DNA of 43,357 nt from DATLBA01 sp035527275 (GCA_035527275.1 DATLBA010000139.1:1-43357); one strand, 5' to 3'; counted from the stretch's first letter, positions 16,948 through 25,516 are shown. Made by a program: numbers and translations. Notes: generated by a model not told the origin, from the sequence alone.

Positions 16948-17260
16948 AGAGGACCTTCCCTTCTTCGGCGATCCGATGCTCCAGCGACGCGACGACAGGG
17001 CGGAAGTAGCCGAACTCCTGCCGCGTCTTCACGAGGATATCCATCGGAACCCGTATGCCGTGCAGACAGCGATGGGCCCGCCACGCCCGCTCCCCTGGGC
17101 GTTCGCTGCTGTCCGAGACGATGACCAGGAGGTCGAGGTCGCTGTCCTCGTCGGGCTCCCCCCAGGCGTGCGACCCGAACAGAATGATTTGCTCTGGGCT
17201 GAACTCACGCACGAGGCGGCGAACGATCTCATCCAGGGCGCTGTCATCGATCCTGACCAT
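16940..17260 (-). CDS. MNT-type nucleotidyltransferase (antitoxin of an MNT/HEPN module)
   Basis: A 106-residue minimal nucleotidyltransferase. The signature GS-x10-D-x-D is present: Gly29-Ser30 in ILFGSHAWG and Asp41/Asp43 in DSDLDLLV. In MNT/HEPN toxin-antitoxin modules this enzyme adds AMP to the HEPN partner and so silences it. ATG 17260 was chosen because GGGAG lies 8 bases upstream and the family begins just before the VRRLVREFSPEQI helix; the frame is open to 17368. The stop overlaps the HEPN start by 8 bases, the usual gene order. As the HEPN frame is broken, the antitoxin may be a left-over. Confidence 0.87.
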   Translation of the reverse strand: MVRIDDSALDEIVRRLVREFSPEQIILFGSHAWGEPDEDSDLDLLVIVSDSSERPGERAWRAHRCLHGIRVPMDILVKTRQEFGYFRPVVASLEHRIAEEGKVLYG

Positions 17261-17630
17261 CTCGCTACTCCCAGACGGGCACAGAGTACTCGACAGAAAC
17301 CCCACCGTCGCCCAGTCTAACCTTCGGGACGACGGCGTCAAGCAAGGGCCCCCCCGATCCGGCACCACAGCCGGCCGGTACCCGCCGCCGCCGTTCTCGC
17401 TTCCTCAGGCCAATCTCTCTCCTGCTGCCCGCGGCCCCTCGAGGGGAAATGGGGTCTGACCCCATTTTCTGCAGGAGCGCGGTCGCCGCGGCGACCGCGG
17501 CGGGAGACTTGGTCCCGCCTTAGGCGGGGTGGTATGCCTCCTTCCATGACCACCGAATCGACCACCATTCCAACCAGGCTTGAAGGTTTTCAACGGAGCA
17601 AAGCTGTTTTGCAACCGCCAACCGCCCAGG
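17261..17630. other. 370-base intergenic region carrying palindromes
   Basis: It lies between the MNT gene and the htrA-like gene. The first 170 bases show no coding frame or clear signal. The second half carries four consecutive palindromes (listed separately at 17435-17528). The upstream region of the MNT gene must include its promoter, but no good -35/-10 pair was found. Confidence 0.4.
17435..17528. repeat. cluster of four palindromes, REP-like
   Basis: Four inverted repeats follow one another: CCCCTCGAGGGG at 17435-17446 (perfect), AAATGGGGTC-T-GACCCCATTT at 17447-17467 (perfect 10-base arms), a perfect 22-base palindrome at 17478-17499 centred on CCGCGG, and CCCGCC-TTA-GGCGGG at 17514-17528. 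The GGGGTC-T-GACCCC core resembles extragenic palindromes often linked to Y1 (REP-associated) transposases. No transposase is in the window. It could fold into a strong multi-hairpin RNA or DNA structure. Confidence 0.6.
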
Positions 17631-19166
17631 TCAGCCGCCCGGCCGGTCCTTGTTTTCACCGGACCCACCGGGGTCGGGCGCATCTTTCCCGGGCGCTTTG
17701 ATGATCTTGATCCCCGCGCTGGCGACGTGCACGAAGACCGGGCCCTCGCCCTCGGCCGTGGCGGCCGCAAATTCCCGAACCGAGGCGATCTTCGTCGGGC
17801 CGACCTGGTCGATCACCATGCCGGGGACAATCTCGGCGGCGGCGGCGGGCGACCCGTCGCGCACTTCGCGGACGAATACCCCCTGCCGCCCGGCCTCCAG
17901 GCCCGTCTGTTCCCGCAGTTCGTCGGAGAGCGGCACGACGCGCATGCCGCGCCACCACCGGCCGCCTTCCGCACTCGCCAGCAGCGCCTCGGGCGCCGGG
18001 CGCCGGCCCACTTCGACCGCAATCTCGCGGCGTTCGCCGTCCCGCAGAACCGTCAGGACAACCTTCTCCCCCACCAGCGCCGCCTGAACGATCTGGATGA
18101 GATCGTCCGGCTCGTGGACGGGCGTATCGCCGACGCGCAGGACCACGTCGCCGGGACGGAGGCCGGCCTCGGCGGCAGGCATCCCGGCCAGGACCTTCGA
18201 GACGTAGGCCCCCTCGCCCACCTCGGCGCCGATCTGGTCGGCTTCGGCCTCGGTGACCTCGTGAATCTCAACCCCCAGGAAACCGTAAACGATTCTCTCG
18301 CCGCGCTTCAGGCGTTCGATGATGGCCTTCGTCCGCCGAGTGATGGGGACGGCAAAGCCGACGCCGTCGCTGAATCCGTCGCGGCTGGAGATGACGGCAT
18401 TGACGCCGACAACTTTCCCCTCCAGATCCACGAGCGGCCCGCCGGAGTTGCCCGGATTGATGGCGGCGTCGGTCTGAATCAGGTTCCCGTAATAGCGGTC
18501 GAGTTCGCGTCCGATGCCGGGAATCGTCCGGCCGGTGCCGCTGACGATTCCGAAGGAAAGGCTGGCCTGTCCGTCGCGGCCGAATCCGAACGGGCTGCCC
18601 AGCGCGATGACAAACTGGCCGCGCGCCAGTTTCGAGGCGTCACCCAGTTGGGCGACCGGGAGCCCTTGAGCGTCGATTCGAATGACGGCCAGGTCGCGCC
18701 GCGGGTCGGCCCCGACCGCCTCGGCGTGGTAGCGTCTCCGGTCGGCCAGCGTGACCTCGAGGCGGACAGCATCGCGGACCACGTGCTCGCTCGTCAGGAT
18801 GTGCCCCTCGGCGGAAATGATAAACCCCGACCCGTTGCCGCGAACCTGAAACGGAACCAAAGGAACCCGCCGCCTCTCCAATTCGTCGCGCAGCCGCTCC
18901 CTCAACTCGTCCGGCAGCACGTCGGGCACACGCGGGGAACCGTCCAACATCAGTGGGGGTCCGGCCACCTCGCGCACGGCAACAATATTGACGACTGCGG
19001 GGGCCACCTTTTCGCTTGCGCGCAGGATGGCCTGCTCGACCGCCCGCGCAATTGCGGCCGGATTAACGGCCGTTTCGTCCGGATTCAGTGCGGCCGGTGC
19101 GGCCACGGCTGCGGCCATCAAGAGGGCGGCGGCCGGCACCAGGCCCCGCCACGCTTTCCATGCCAT
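17631..19166 (-). CDS. HtrA/DegQ-like periplasmic serine protease
   Basis: A 511-residue protease with an N-terminal hydrophobic signal (residues 8-27, ending AAPA). The trypsin-like domain has His128 (ILTSEHVV), Asp158 (RRDLAVIR) and Ser241 (NPGNSGGPL). PDZ-like domains lie at about 300-395 (AEAGLRPGDVVLRVGD) and 405-490, before a disordered Gly/Asp/Pro tail. It should degrade misfolded envelope proteins. The ATG at 19166 has GGGAGG at 8 bases. It begins 26 bases after the recA stop, so it may be cotranscribed with recA. It belongs to the same broad family as the proteins at 6604-7977 and 8005-10209 but looks more like a classical DegQ. Confidence 0.92.
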   Translation of the reverse strand: MAWKAWRGLVPAAALLMAAAVAAPAALNPDETAVNPAAIARAVEQAILRASEKVAPAVVNIVAVREVAGPPLMLDGSPRVPDVLPDELRERLRDELERRRVPLVPFQVRGNGSGFIISAEGHILTSEHVVRDAVRLEVTLADRRRYHAEAVGADPRRDLAVIRIDAQGLPVAQLGDASKLARGQFVIALGSPFGFGRDGQASLSFGIVSGTGRTIPGIGRELDRYYGNLIQTDAAINPGNSGGPLVDLEGKVVGVNAVISSRDGFSDGVGFAVPITRRTKAIIERLKRGERIVYGFLGVEIHEVTEAEADQIGAEVGEGAYVSKVLAGMPAAEAGLRPGDVVLRVGDTPVHEPDDLIQIVQAALVGEKVVLTVLRDGERREIAVEVGRRPAPEALLASAEGGRWWRGMRVVPLSDELREQTGLEAGRQGVFVREVRDGSPAAAAEIVPGMVIDQVGPTKIASVREFAAATAEGEGPVFVHVASAGIKIIKAPGKDAPDPGGSGENKDRPGG

Positions 19167-19192
19167 CGCCTTCACCTCCCGCTGCGTTCGGT

Positions 19193-20290
19193 TCACTCGC
19201 CGCCACCCCCTTGCGGGGTCGCCTCCACGGTGCTCTCCTTCGGCACGGCTGGACCGGGGACGCCCTTGGCTTCCAGGACCTTATCGCGGATTTCGGCCGC
19301 CAGGTCCGCGTTCTCTTCCAGGAAGGTTCGCACCGCCTCGCGCCCCTGACCGAGTTTGACGTCGCCGTAAGAGAACCACGCGCCGGTCTTTTCAATCGTG
19401 CCCGTCTCGGTCGCCAGGTCCAGCAGGTCGCCCTCGTAACTGATGCCGCGATCAAAAAGGATCTCGAACTCGGCGTTCTGGTAGGGCGGGGCGACCTTAT
19501 TTTTGACGACCTTGGCGCGGGTGCGGCTGCCGACGACGCGGTCGCCGCTCTTAATCGTCTGAATCCGCCTGAGGTCGATTCGGACGCTCGAGTAGAACTT
19601 CAGCGCCCGGCCGCCGGGCGTCGTCTCGGGATTGCCGAACATGACGCCGATTTTCATGCGTATCTGGTTTAGAAAGACGACGGCTGTCCGGCTCTTGGAG
19701 ATCGAACCGGTCAACTTTCGCAGGGCCTGGCTCATCAGGCGGGCCTGAAGACCCATGTGCACATCGCCCATTTCGCCTTCGATTTCGGCGCGCGGCACGA
19801 GGGCAGCCACGCTGTCGATGGCGACAAGGTCCACCGCGCCGCTTCGGATGAGGAGGTCGCAGATCTCCAGGGCCTGTTCACCCGTATCGGGCTGGCTGAC
19901 GAGGAGCGCTTCGAGGTCCACGCCGATGCGCTTGGCCCAGGCGGGGTCGAAGGCGTGTTCAGCGTCGATGAACGCCGCTACGCCGCCCATCTTCTGAGCG
20001 TTCGCGATGACCGACAGCGCCAGCGTCGTCTTGCCGGAGGCTTCAGGCCCGTAGAACTCGGCGACGCGTCCTCGCGGCAGGCCGCGCCCGCCCAGCGCGA
20101 TGTCCAGGCCGAGGCTCCCCGTGGGAATGCAGGGCACGTCCACCTGCCGGTCGGGGCTCAGGGTCATCAGGGCGCCCTTGCCGAACTGCTTTTCGATCTG
20201 CGAGACGACGCGCCGGAGTGTGGCCTCCCGCTCTTCAGCGTCTTCGATGCGCCGGACGTTGCCTTTTTCAGTCGTCTTTTTTTTCGCCAT
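19193..20290 (-). CDS. recA: RecA recombinase
   Basis: RecA coats single-stranded DNA, catalyses strand exchange and stimulates LexA-type self-cleavage. The 365-residue protein has Walker A GPEASGKTT (81-89), the AFIDAEHAFDP block, Walker B VDLVAIDSVAAL, the L1 region EIEGEMGDVHMGLQARLMSQ and FLNQIRMKIGVMFGNPE, TTPGGRALKFYSS (L2 side) and the usual C-terminal domain. ATG 20290 was chosen over one 11 codons earlier because AAAGGAG lies 7 bases upstream and the protein then starts MAKKKTTEK. It lies between thpR (78 bases upstream) and an htrA-like gene. I did not find a recognisable LexA operator. The leader at 20306-20323 contains CGCAAAGAACGCAAAGG, a short direct repeat. Confidence 0.98.
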   Translation of the reverse strand: MAKKKTTEKGNVRRIEDAEEREATLRRVVSQIEKQFGKGALMTLSPDRQVDVPCIPTGSLGLDIALGGRGLPRGRVAEFYGPEASGKTTLALSVIANAQKMGGVAAFIDAEHAFDPAWAKRIGVDLEALLVSQPDTGEQALEICDLLIRSGAVDLVAIDSVAALVPRAEIEGEMGDVHMGLQARLMSQALRKLTGSISKSRTAVVFLNQIRMKIGVMFGNPETTPGGRALKFYSSVRIDLRRIQTIKSGDRVVGSRTRAKVVKNKVAPPYQNAEFEILFDRGISYEGDLLDLATETGTIEKTGAWFSYGDVKLGQGREAVRTFLEENADLAAEIRDKVLEAKGVPGPAVPKESTVEATPQGGGGE

Positions 20291-20368
20291 CGCGAGGCTC
20301 CTTTCTAACCGCAAAGAACGCAAAGGAAGACAATGCTAAACCAAAGATTCAAATTGCGGTTGACAACA

Positions 20369-20938
20369 TTATCCCGACAGCGGCACGTGAGCCAAGGGGG
20401 TGTATTCCGGCCCCTTGGGCGCGAGCCGGCTCTGCATGATTATAATTTCCGTGGCGTCAAACGCCTGCCCTTCCGCCTCGGCCATTTCTTCAATTGCGGC
20501 AGCCAGAGGTCGAAGGTCCCCGCCGCGCACCCGGCCAAGGGTCAGGTGCGGCTTGTACTCGCGTTTTTCGACCTTCTCGGCGAAGGCTGCGGTCGCCTCG
20601 GCCAGGCGCTTCTGAAGCGCCACAAGCATTCCGGTCGGTTCCTCGACACCGACCCAGACGACCCTCGGGCGTCCCGTGGGCGGGAAGCGGCCGACGCCGG
20701 CCACCTGAAGCGTCATGGGCCCGGCGCTGGAGGCGGCCTCTCGGACCGCGTCGGTCAGGGCGCTTATCTCGTCCGCCGCCACGTTGCCGAGAAACACGAG
20801 CGTCAAGTGCACAAGATCCGTCCGGACCCAGCGCACATCGCCGCCGGCACGCCGCAGCCGCTCCTGGCACCGGTCGAGGAACTCGCGGACGGGCGGCGGC
20901 ATCTCAATGGCGATGAACGTTCGGACGGTTTCACTCAT
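20369..20938 (-). CDS. thpR: RNA 2',3'-cyclic phosphodiesterase
   Basis: A 189-residue member of the 2H phosphoesterase superfamily (formerly 2'-5' RNA ligase, LigT). Both catalytic HxT motifs are present, His44-Leu-Thr46 (VHLTLVFLG) and His131-Leu-Thr133 (PHLTLGRV). The start MSETVRTFIAIEMPP is family-typical, which decides for ATG 20938 despite a weak ribosome site. The enzyme opens 2',3'-cyclic phosphates to 2'-phosphates in vitro; its cellular role is not well known. recA follows 78 bases downstream on the same strand. A TATACT box on the minus strand near 20980 could be its -10, with a poor -35. Confidence 0.93.
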   Translation of the reverse strand: MSETVRTFIAIEMPPPVREFLDRCQERLRRAGGDVRWVRTDLVHLTLVFLGNVAADEISALTDAVREAASSAGPMTLQVAGVGRFPPTGRPRVVWVGVEEPTGMLVALQKRLAEATAAFAEKVEKREYKPHLTLGRVRGGDLRPLAAAIEEMAEAEGQAFDATEIIIMQSRLAPKGPEYTPLAHVPLSG

Positions 20939-21030
20939 ATCAGGCCTGTGTGCAAGGCTTGTAACCCGGCGGGCCACAGTATATCGTTCCGGCGGCTTGG
21001 CAACCAGTCCATAACAGAAGGAACCCTCGC

Positions 21031-22920
21031 ATGGCCTTAGCGAACCGCAAGATGCAGCCGCTGGCCCTGGCCCAGGTGCGGATCGCCGACGGTTTCTGGC
21101 GGCCGCGCCTCGACGTCAACCGCACCGCGTCCATCCCACACATTTACGCCCTGCTCAAGAAGACGGGCCGGCTCGACGCGCTGCGCCTCGCGTGGAAGCC
21201 CGGCGATGAGAATCCGCCGCACATCTTCTGGGACAGCGACACCGCCAAGTGGCTCGAGGCCGCCTCCTACAGCCTGGCGGCTTGCCCCGACGCCGCGCTC
21301 GAGAAACATGCGGACGCGGTCATCGATCTTCTGGCGAAGGCCCAGCAGCCGGACGGATACCTCAACGTCCACTTCACGGTCGTCGAGCCCGACCGGCGCT
21401 GGACCAACCTGCGGGACTGGCACGAACTCTACTGCGCCGGCCACCTGATCGAGGCGGGCGTCGCCCACTTCGAGGCGACCGGCAAACGCACGCTCCTCGA
21501 CACCGTGTGCCGGTACGCGGACCACATCGATTCGGTCTTCGGCCCGGGCAAGCGGACGGGCTATCCCGGACACGAAGAGATCGAACTGGCGCTCGCGAAA
21601 CTGTACCGCGTCACGGATGAGGAGCGGTATCTGAGGCTGGCCGAATACTTCATCGACGAGCGCGGCCGCCGGCCGCATTTCTTCGACGAAGAGGCCGAAG
21701 CGCGCGGCGAGCAGCCGCTGCGCCATCGCCAAGGCGACCGCAGCCTCGAGTACTGGCAGACCCACCTGCCCGTGCGCGAGCAGAGTGAAGTTGTCGGACA
21801 CGCCGTCCGGGCGATGTACCTGTACTCGGGCATGGCCGACCTGGCGGCCGAGACCGGCGACGAGCCGCTCCTGGCGGCGTGCCGGCGACTGTGGCAGAAC
21901 GTCGCGCTACGGAAACTCTACATCACCGGCGGCGTCGGTGCACGGCACGGAGGCGAATCGTTCGGCCGCAACCACGAACTGCCGAACGAGTCGGCCTACG
22001 CCGAGACGTGCGCAGCCATCGGCCTGGTGTTCTTCGCGCACCGGATGTTCCAGACCGAGGCCGACGGCGCCTGCGCCGACGTCATGGAGCGCGCCCTCTA
22101 CAACGGCGTCCTGTCCGGCATCAGCCTCGACGGCCGCAAGTTCTTCTACGTCAACCCGCTGGCGTCGGCGGGAGACCATCACCGCCGACCGTTCTTCGGC
22201 TGCGCCTGCTGCCCGCCGAACCTGGCGCGGTTGCTGGCATCGCTGGGAACGTACGTCTACTCGGCCTCCGACGACGCCTTCTACGTCCATCTATACGTCG
22301 CGAGCCAAGCCACGGCCGAGGTGGCCGGGCGGAAGGTCGCGGTTACCCAGGAGACGGACTATCCGTGGAACGGCGACGTGGCGCTCGTGATCGGCCTGGA
22401 CCGGTCGGCCAAGTTCAGTCTGCGGCTGCGTGTGCCCGGCTGGTGCAGGAAGTTCACCGTCGCGGTGAACGGTAAGCGCGCGGCCGTTCGCGTCACGAAA
22501 GGCTACGCCACACTCCGCCGCGTCTGGAAGGACGGCGACACGGTGACGCTGGCGATGGCGATGCCGGTGGAACGTGTCGCCGCCCATCCCGCGGTGGCCG
22601 AGGACATGGGCCGGGTGGCCATCACCCGGGGGCCGATCGTGTACTGCCTCGAACAGTGCGACCACCGGGCACCCGTGCGGTCGATTGCGTTGCCCGACAT
22701 GACGCGGCTCACGGCCCGTTTCGCCAGGCGGATCCTCGGCGGATGCGTGGTGATAGAAGGATCGGGCCTTGCACCCGCGCCGTCGGGATGGAAGGGGAAC
22801 CTGTACCGCCGCGCCGCCGACCTCGGCGCCCCCAGGCCGACGAAGATCCGGGCCATTCCCTACTTCCTGTGGGACAACCGCAAGGCCGGGGCCATGACCG
22901 TCTGGCTGCCGAGGGCATGA
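21031..22920 (+). CDS. glycoside hydrolase family 127, beta-L-arabinofuranosidase-like
   Basis: A 629-residue enzyme without signal peptide, so cytoplasmic. GH127 enzymes such as HypBA1 of Bifidobacterium release terminal beta-L-arabinofuranose using a zinc-bound cysteine nucleophile. All key residues are visible at conserved spacing: the acid/base Glu309 (HGGES), zinc ligands Glu325 and Cys327 (AYAETC), and Cys393-Cys394 in FFGCACCPPN, which include the nucleophile. An (alpha/alpha)6 barrel covers about 20-420 and beta-sandwich domains follow. AGAAGGA precedes the ATG. No arabinose transporter or other carbohydrate gene is adjacent except a PfkB-type kinase on the opposite strand, so the substrate is uncertain. 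Confidence 0.92.
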   Translation: MALANRKMQPLALAQVRIADGFWRPRLDVNRTASIPHIYALLKKTGRLDALRLAWKPGDENPPHIFWDSDTAKWLEAASYSLAACPDAALEKHADAVIDLLAKAQQPDGYLNVHFTVVEPDRRWTNLRDWHELYCAGHLIEAGVAHFEATGKRTLLDTVCRYADHIDSVFGPGKRTGYPGHEEIELALAKLYRVTDEERYLRLAEYFIDERGRRPHFFDEEAEARGEQPLRHRQGDRSLEYWQTHLPVREQSEVVGHAVRAMYLYSGMADLAAETGDEPLLAACRRLWQNVALRKLYITGGVGARHGGESFGRNHELPNESAYAETCAAIGLVFFAHRMFQTEADGACADVMERALYNGVLSGISLDGRKFFYVNPLASAGDHHRRPFFGCACCPPNLARLLASLGTYVYSASDDAFYVHLYVASQATAEVAGRKVAVTQETDYPWNGDVALVIGLDRSAKFSLRLRVPGWCRKFTVAVNGKRAAVRVTKGYATLRRVWKDGDTVTLAMAMPVERVAAHPAVAEDMGRVAITRGPIVYCLEQCDHRAPVRSIALPDMTRLTARFARRILGGCVVIEGSGLAPAPSGWKGNLYRRAADLGAPRPTKIRAIPYFLWDNRKAGAMTVWLPRA

Positions 22921-22954
22921 CACGCCGGGCAAGCCCGGCGGCTAACACCGCTTA

Positions 22955-23899
22955 TCACGAATCGAGCATCTGCTGGTATTCATGCAGGCGCCCGTCGATC
23001 TCGTCGATTGTCAGGGCGTCGAGCCGACGAACGCTGAAATCCTCGATCGCGAAACTCGCCGTCACCGTGCCGTATTCAACGGCCGAGTTGAGGTCCCTCA
23101 ACGTGACTGGGTGATCCAACCTGGCGAGCGATCCGAGCATCCCGCCCGCGAAAGAATCGCCGGCGCCGGTGGGATCGCGGACTTCGGCGCCGCGATACGC
23201 CGGGAAGATCGCCTTAAGGATCGTCGGGCGCCCGTCCACAGGCGGGATGAGGTCGCGACCGATCAGTCTGCTACCGGCCGAGCCCATTTTGATGACGACA
23301 AACTTCGGGCCCAACTCGAGGATCCGCTCCCCGGCCCCGGCCAGGTCGTCCTCGCCGGTAAGCAAGACGGCCTCGCCGTCGTTCAGGACGAGTCCGTCGA
23401 TCCGCTTCACCAGTGCCAGCAGTTCGTCGCGCGTCGTCTCGATCCAGAGGTTCATCGTGTCGGCCACGACGAGCGCGGGCCTTTCCACCTGGTCGAGAAC
23501 CGACATCTGGGTAACGGGGCTGCCGTTGGCGAGGAATACGAGGTCCGTCTGACGCCACGCCTCGGGAATGACGGGCTCGAAGTCGCCGAAGACGTTCAAC
23601 CGGACGTCTTCGGTCACCGCCTCGTTCATGTCGCCTTCATACGACCCGCTCCAGCGGAACGTCTTGCCGCCCTCCACAACCTGAAGCCCGGTGGTATCGA
23701 TGCGCCGCGACTCCAGCACCCGGCGGTACTCGTCGGGGAAATCCTCGCCGACCACGCCCACCAGGCGCACGGGGGAATACAGTGCGGCCGCCACGCAAGA
23801 ATACGTCGCCGACCCGCCCAGCACGTCCCGGGCCTCGCCGAACGGTGTCCGGACCGTGTCAAAAGCAATGGAACCGACGACCAACAGCGATTGGGCCAC
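22955..23899 (-). CDS. PfkB-family sugar kinase
   Basis: A 314-residue carbohydrate kinase of the ribokinase fold. Visible are the N-terminal SLLVVGSIAFDTV strand, the substrate-side GGSATY motif (29-34), and the PfkB signature RDPTGAGDSFAGG (241-253) with catalytic base Asp248. The sugar cannot be told from the sequence; sequences of this subtype are usually just called sugar kinases. The first possible start is GTG 23926, but GTG 23899 was chosen because GGCGGGAA lies upstream and the protein then begins MAQSLLVVGS like its relatives. It converges with the GH127 gene (34 bases apart). Confidence 0.9.
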   Translation of the reverse strand: MAQSLLVVGSIAFDTVRTPFGEARDVLGGSATYSCVAAALYSPVRLVGVVGEDFPDEYRRVLESRRIDTTGLQVVEGGKTFRWSGSYEGDMNEAVTEDVRLNVFGDFEPVIPEAWRQTDLVFLANGSPVTQMSVLDQVERPALVVADTMNLWIETTRDELLALVKRIDGLVLNDGEAVLLTGEDDLAGAGERILELGPKFVVIKMGSAGSRLIGRDLIPPVDGRPTILKAIFPAYRGAEVRDPTGAGDSFAGGMLGSLARLDHPVTLRDLNSAVEYGTVTASFAIEDFSVRRLDALTIDEIDGRLHEYQQMLDS

Positions 23900-24221
23900 G
23901 GTGAAATTCCCGCCAACTGACAGCACGTTCAGTGGGTTTGCGTTAGGGTAGCCCGTCAGGCGTGAAAATCAAGGGATTTGCCTGATGAGAGCACCCATTT
24001 GGGGATGGTGGAGCGTGGCAGCCGGTAGCGCGGGCGTACGCCCGCGCCGCCACCTCGTGCTTGCCCGCGATGGCGGGCCATAATCCGTGGTCACACCCGC
24101 AAGGACGCCGGCCACGGGGAATTCCTTATCGGTTCGCCTCCGACGGGCCGATAAATCTGTTGGATGACGTGAGCACCCCACGTTACAGAGGCACCCCCCT
24201 GCGCTTGAGGAGAATGGGAAG
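23900..24221. other. 322-base divergent intergenic region with hairpins
   Basis: It separates pfkB (minus) from the HD-GYP gene (plus). Besides the hairpins listed at 23994-24078 it holds TATCGG/CCGATA arms near 24130-24155 and the ribosome site GAGGAG before the ATG at 24222. A TTGATT word on the minus strand near 23970 could be part of a pfkB promoter, but its -10 is poor. No gene is visible. Confidence 0.4.
23994..24078. repeat. hairpin element sharing words with the one at 25517-25558
   Basis: It begins with CCCATTTGGGG (23994-24004), then carries a perfect 20-base palindrome GCGCGGGCGTACGCCCGCGC at 24028-24047 inside GGTAGCGCGGGCG, and a second hairpin GCCCGC-GATG-GCGGGC at 24063-24078. 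The words CCCATTTGGGG and GTAGCGCGGG recur 1.5 kb away at 25517-25558, on the other side of the HD-GYP gene, which marks this as an extragenic repeat family. Confidence 0.55.
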
Positions 24222-25502
24222 ATGACGGCCTGCTCGTGTTCCCCTGTGGGCCAGGAGACGGCAAGCGTGTGCCCCTGCCGCGGTGACGTGCTGGCGGCGC
24301 TGGCGCGCGTGCTGGATTATACGACCGAGCCGGAGGTATCACATCATGCGCGCGTGGCGGCGGTGGCGGCAGCCGTGGCGTCGCGCGCCGGCACCGTGGA
24401 CCCCCGGGCCGTCTTCTACGCCGCCCTGATTCACGACATCGGCGCCCCGCGCGACGAGATCGAACCGCCGCACTTCTGGAGCCTCGAGGAACAGGCTAAC
24501 ATGCCGCTTCTGCGGTCCCACCCGCTGGTGGGCGCGCAACTGGTCGCGACGGTCCCGAAATTGCTGAGTGTGGCCCCCATCATCATGGATCATCACGAGT
24601 GGATAAACGGGCACGGGTACCCTCGCGGCAAGGGTGGGGATGAGATTTCGCCGGCGGCTCAGATTCTCCGCTTTGCCGACACGTGCGACATGGTCCTGCG
24701 GGAGCAGACCACGCCGGACCTGATCGCCTTCGTCCACGCCGTCAAGAGCCGCGCGGAAGCCCAGACCAGCCCGCCCGTCACTCACGCCGGCGCCGAAGCG
24801 CTCGGCGAGCCGCACTTTTACGCCCAACTGCTCGCGCCGGAGGACGTGGACCTCCTGGTTCAAAGCGCGATCCGCCGCCTCTGCGGCCGGGACCTCGCCA
24901 CAACGGAGCCCGAGGTAACCGGCCTGCTGGAACTGTTCGGGAGCCTGACCGACACCCACATGTCGGACAAGATCGGTCACTCCCGCCGCGTAGCCAACCT
25001 GGCGGTCCTGGTGGCGATGGCCATCGGCCTGCCGGAAGAGGAAACGACCAAGATTAAGTGGGCGGCCCTCGTCCATGATGTCGGTCTGGTGGCCGTCCCC
25101 AAAAGCCTCCTCGACAAGCCCCACGTTCTGAGGGAAGAGGAACTGGCGCGCGTGCGGCAGTATCCGGCCCAGACCGAGGAATTCATCCGTGCGGTTCCCG
25201 GCCTCGAGGAGGTGGCGCGGATCGCGGCGTCTCACGGCGAGGCTTTCGACGGCTCGGGCTACCCGCACGGCCTGACCGACCGGCAGATTCCCATCGGCGG
25301 CCGCATCCTGGCCGTCTGCGATACCTTCGACGCCCTCACCAGCCGCCGCCCTTACCGCGAGGCGCGCACCCGCGACCTGGCCATCGACATCCTCGTCAAG
25401 GGAAGCGGCTCGGCGTTCGACCCCGACATCGTGGATGCGGCGATTCCGGTCTTCCTGATCTCCCGCCAGGCCGAGGAACAGAAAGTGCTGGCCGTGCGCT
25501 AG
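24222..25502 (+). CDS. tandem HD-GYP domain protein, second domain degenerate
   Basis: A 426-residue cytoplasmic protein with two HD-GYP-type domains; such domains hydrolyse cyclic di-GMP. Domain 1 (about 30-165) has His71-Asp72, the RSHPLVG motif and DHHEWINGHGYP (123-134), where the usual DG before GYP reads NG. Domain 2 (about 245-395) keeps His285-Asp286 and FDGSGYP (342-348), but the HP of the fourth motif is replaced by QYP and the HHE metal site by HGE, so it probably binds metal poorly. A Cys-rich start (CSCSPVG...CPC) precedes domain 1 and could bind metal. GAGGAG lies before the ATG. No REC or membrane sensor is attached. It is probably a c-di-GMP phosphodiesterase or a receptor derived from one. 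Confidence 0.87.
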   Translation: MTACSCSPVGQETASVCPCRGDVLAALARVLDYTTEPEVSHHARVAAVAAAVASRAGTVDPRAVFYAALIHDIGAPRDEIEPPHFWSLEEQANMPLLRSHPLVGAQLVATVPKLLSVAPIIMDHHEWINGHGYPRGKGGDEISPAAQILRFADTCDMVLREQTTPDLIAFVHAVKSRAEAQTSPPVTHAGAEALGEPHFYAQLLAPEDVDLLVQSAIRRLCGRDLATTEPEVTGLLELFGSLTDTHMSDKIGHSRRVANLAVLVAMAIGLPEEETTKIKWAALVHDVGLVAVPKSLLDKPHVLREEELARVRQYPAQTEEFIRAVPGLEEVARIAASHGEAFDGSGYPHGLTDRQIPIGGRILAVCDTFDALTSRRPYREARTRDLAIDILVKGSGSAFDPDIVDAAIPVFLISRQAEEQKVLAVR

Positions 25503-25516
25503 GCGCTCCTTCGTTT

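Noticed and set aside
20306..20323. CGCAAAGAACGCAAAGG as a LexA or other SOS operator of recA
   Set aside because: It does not match known SOS boxes; this repeat word is common in unrelated genomes.
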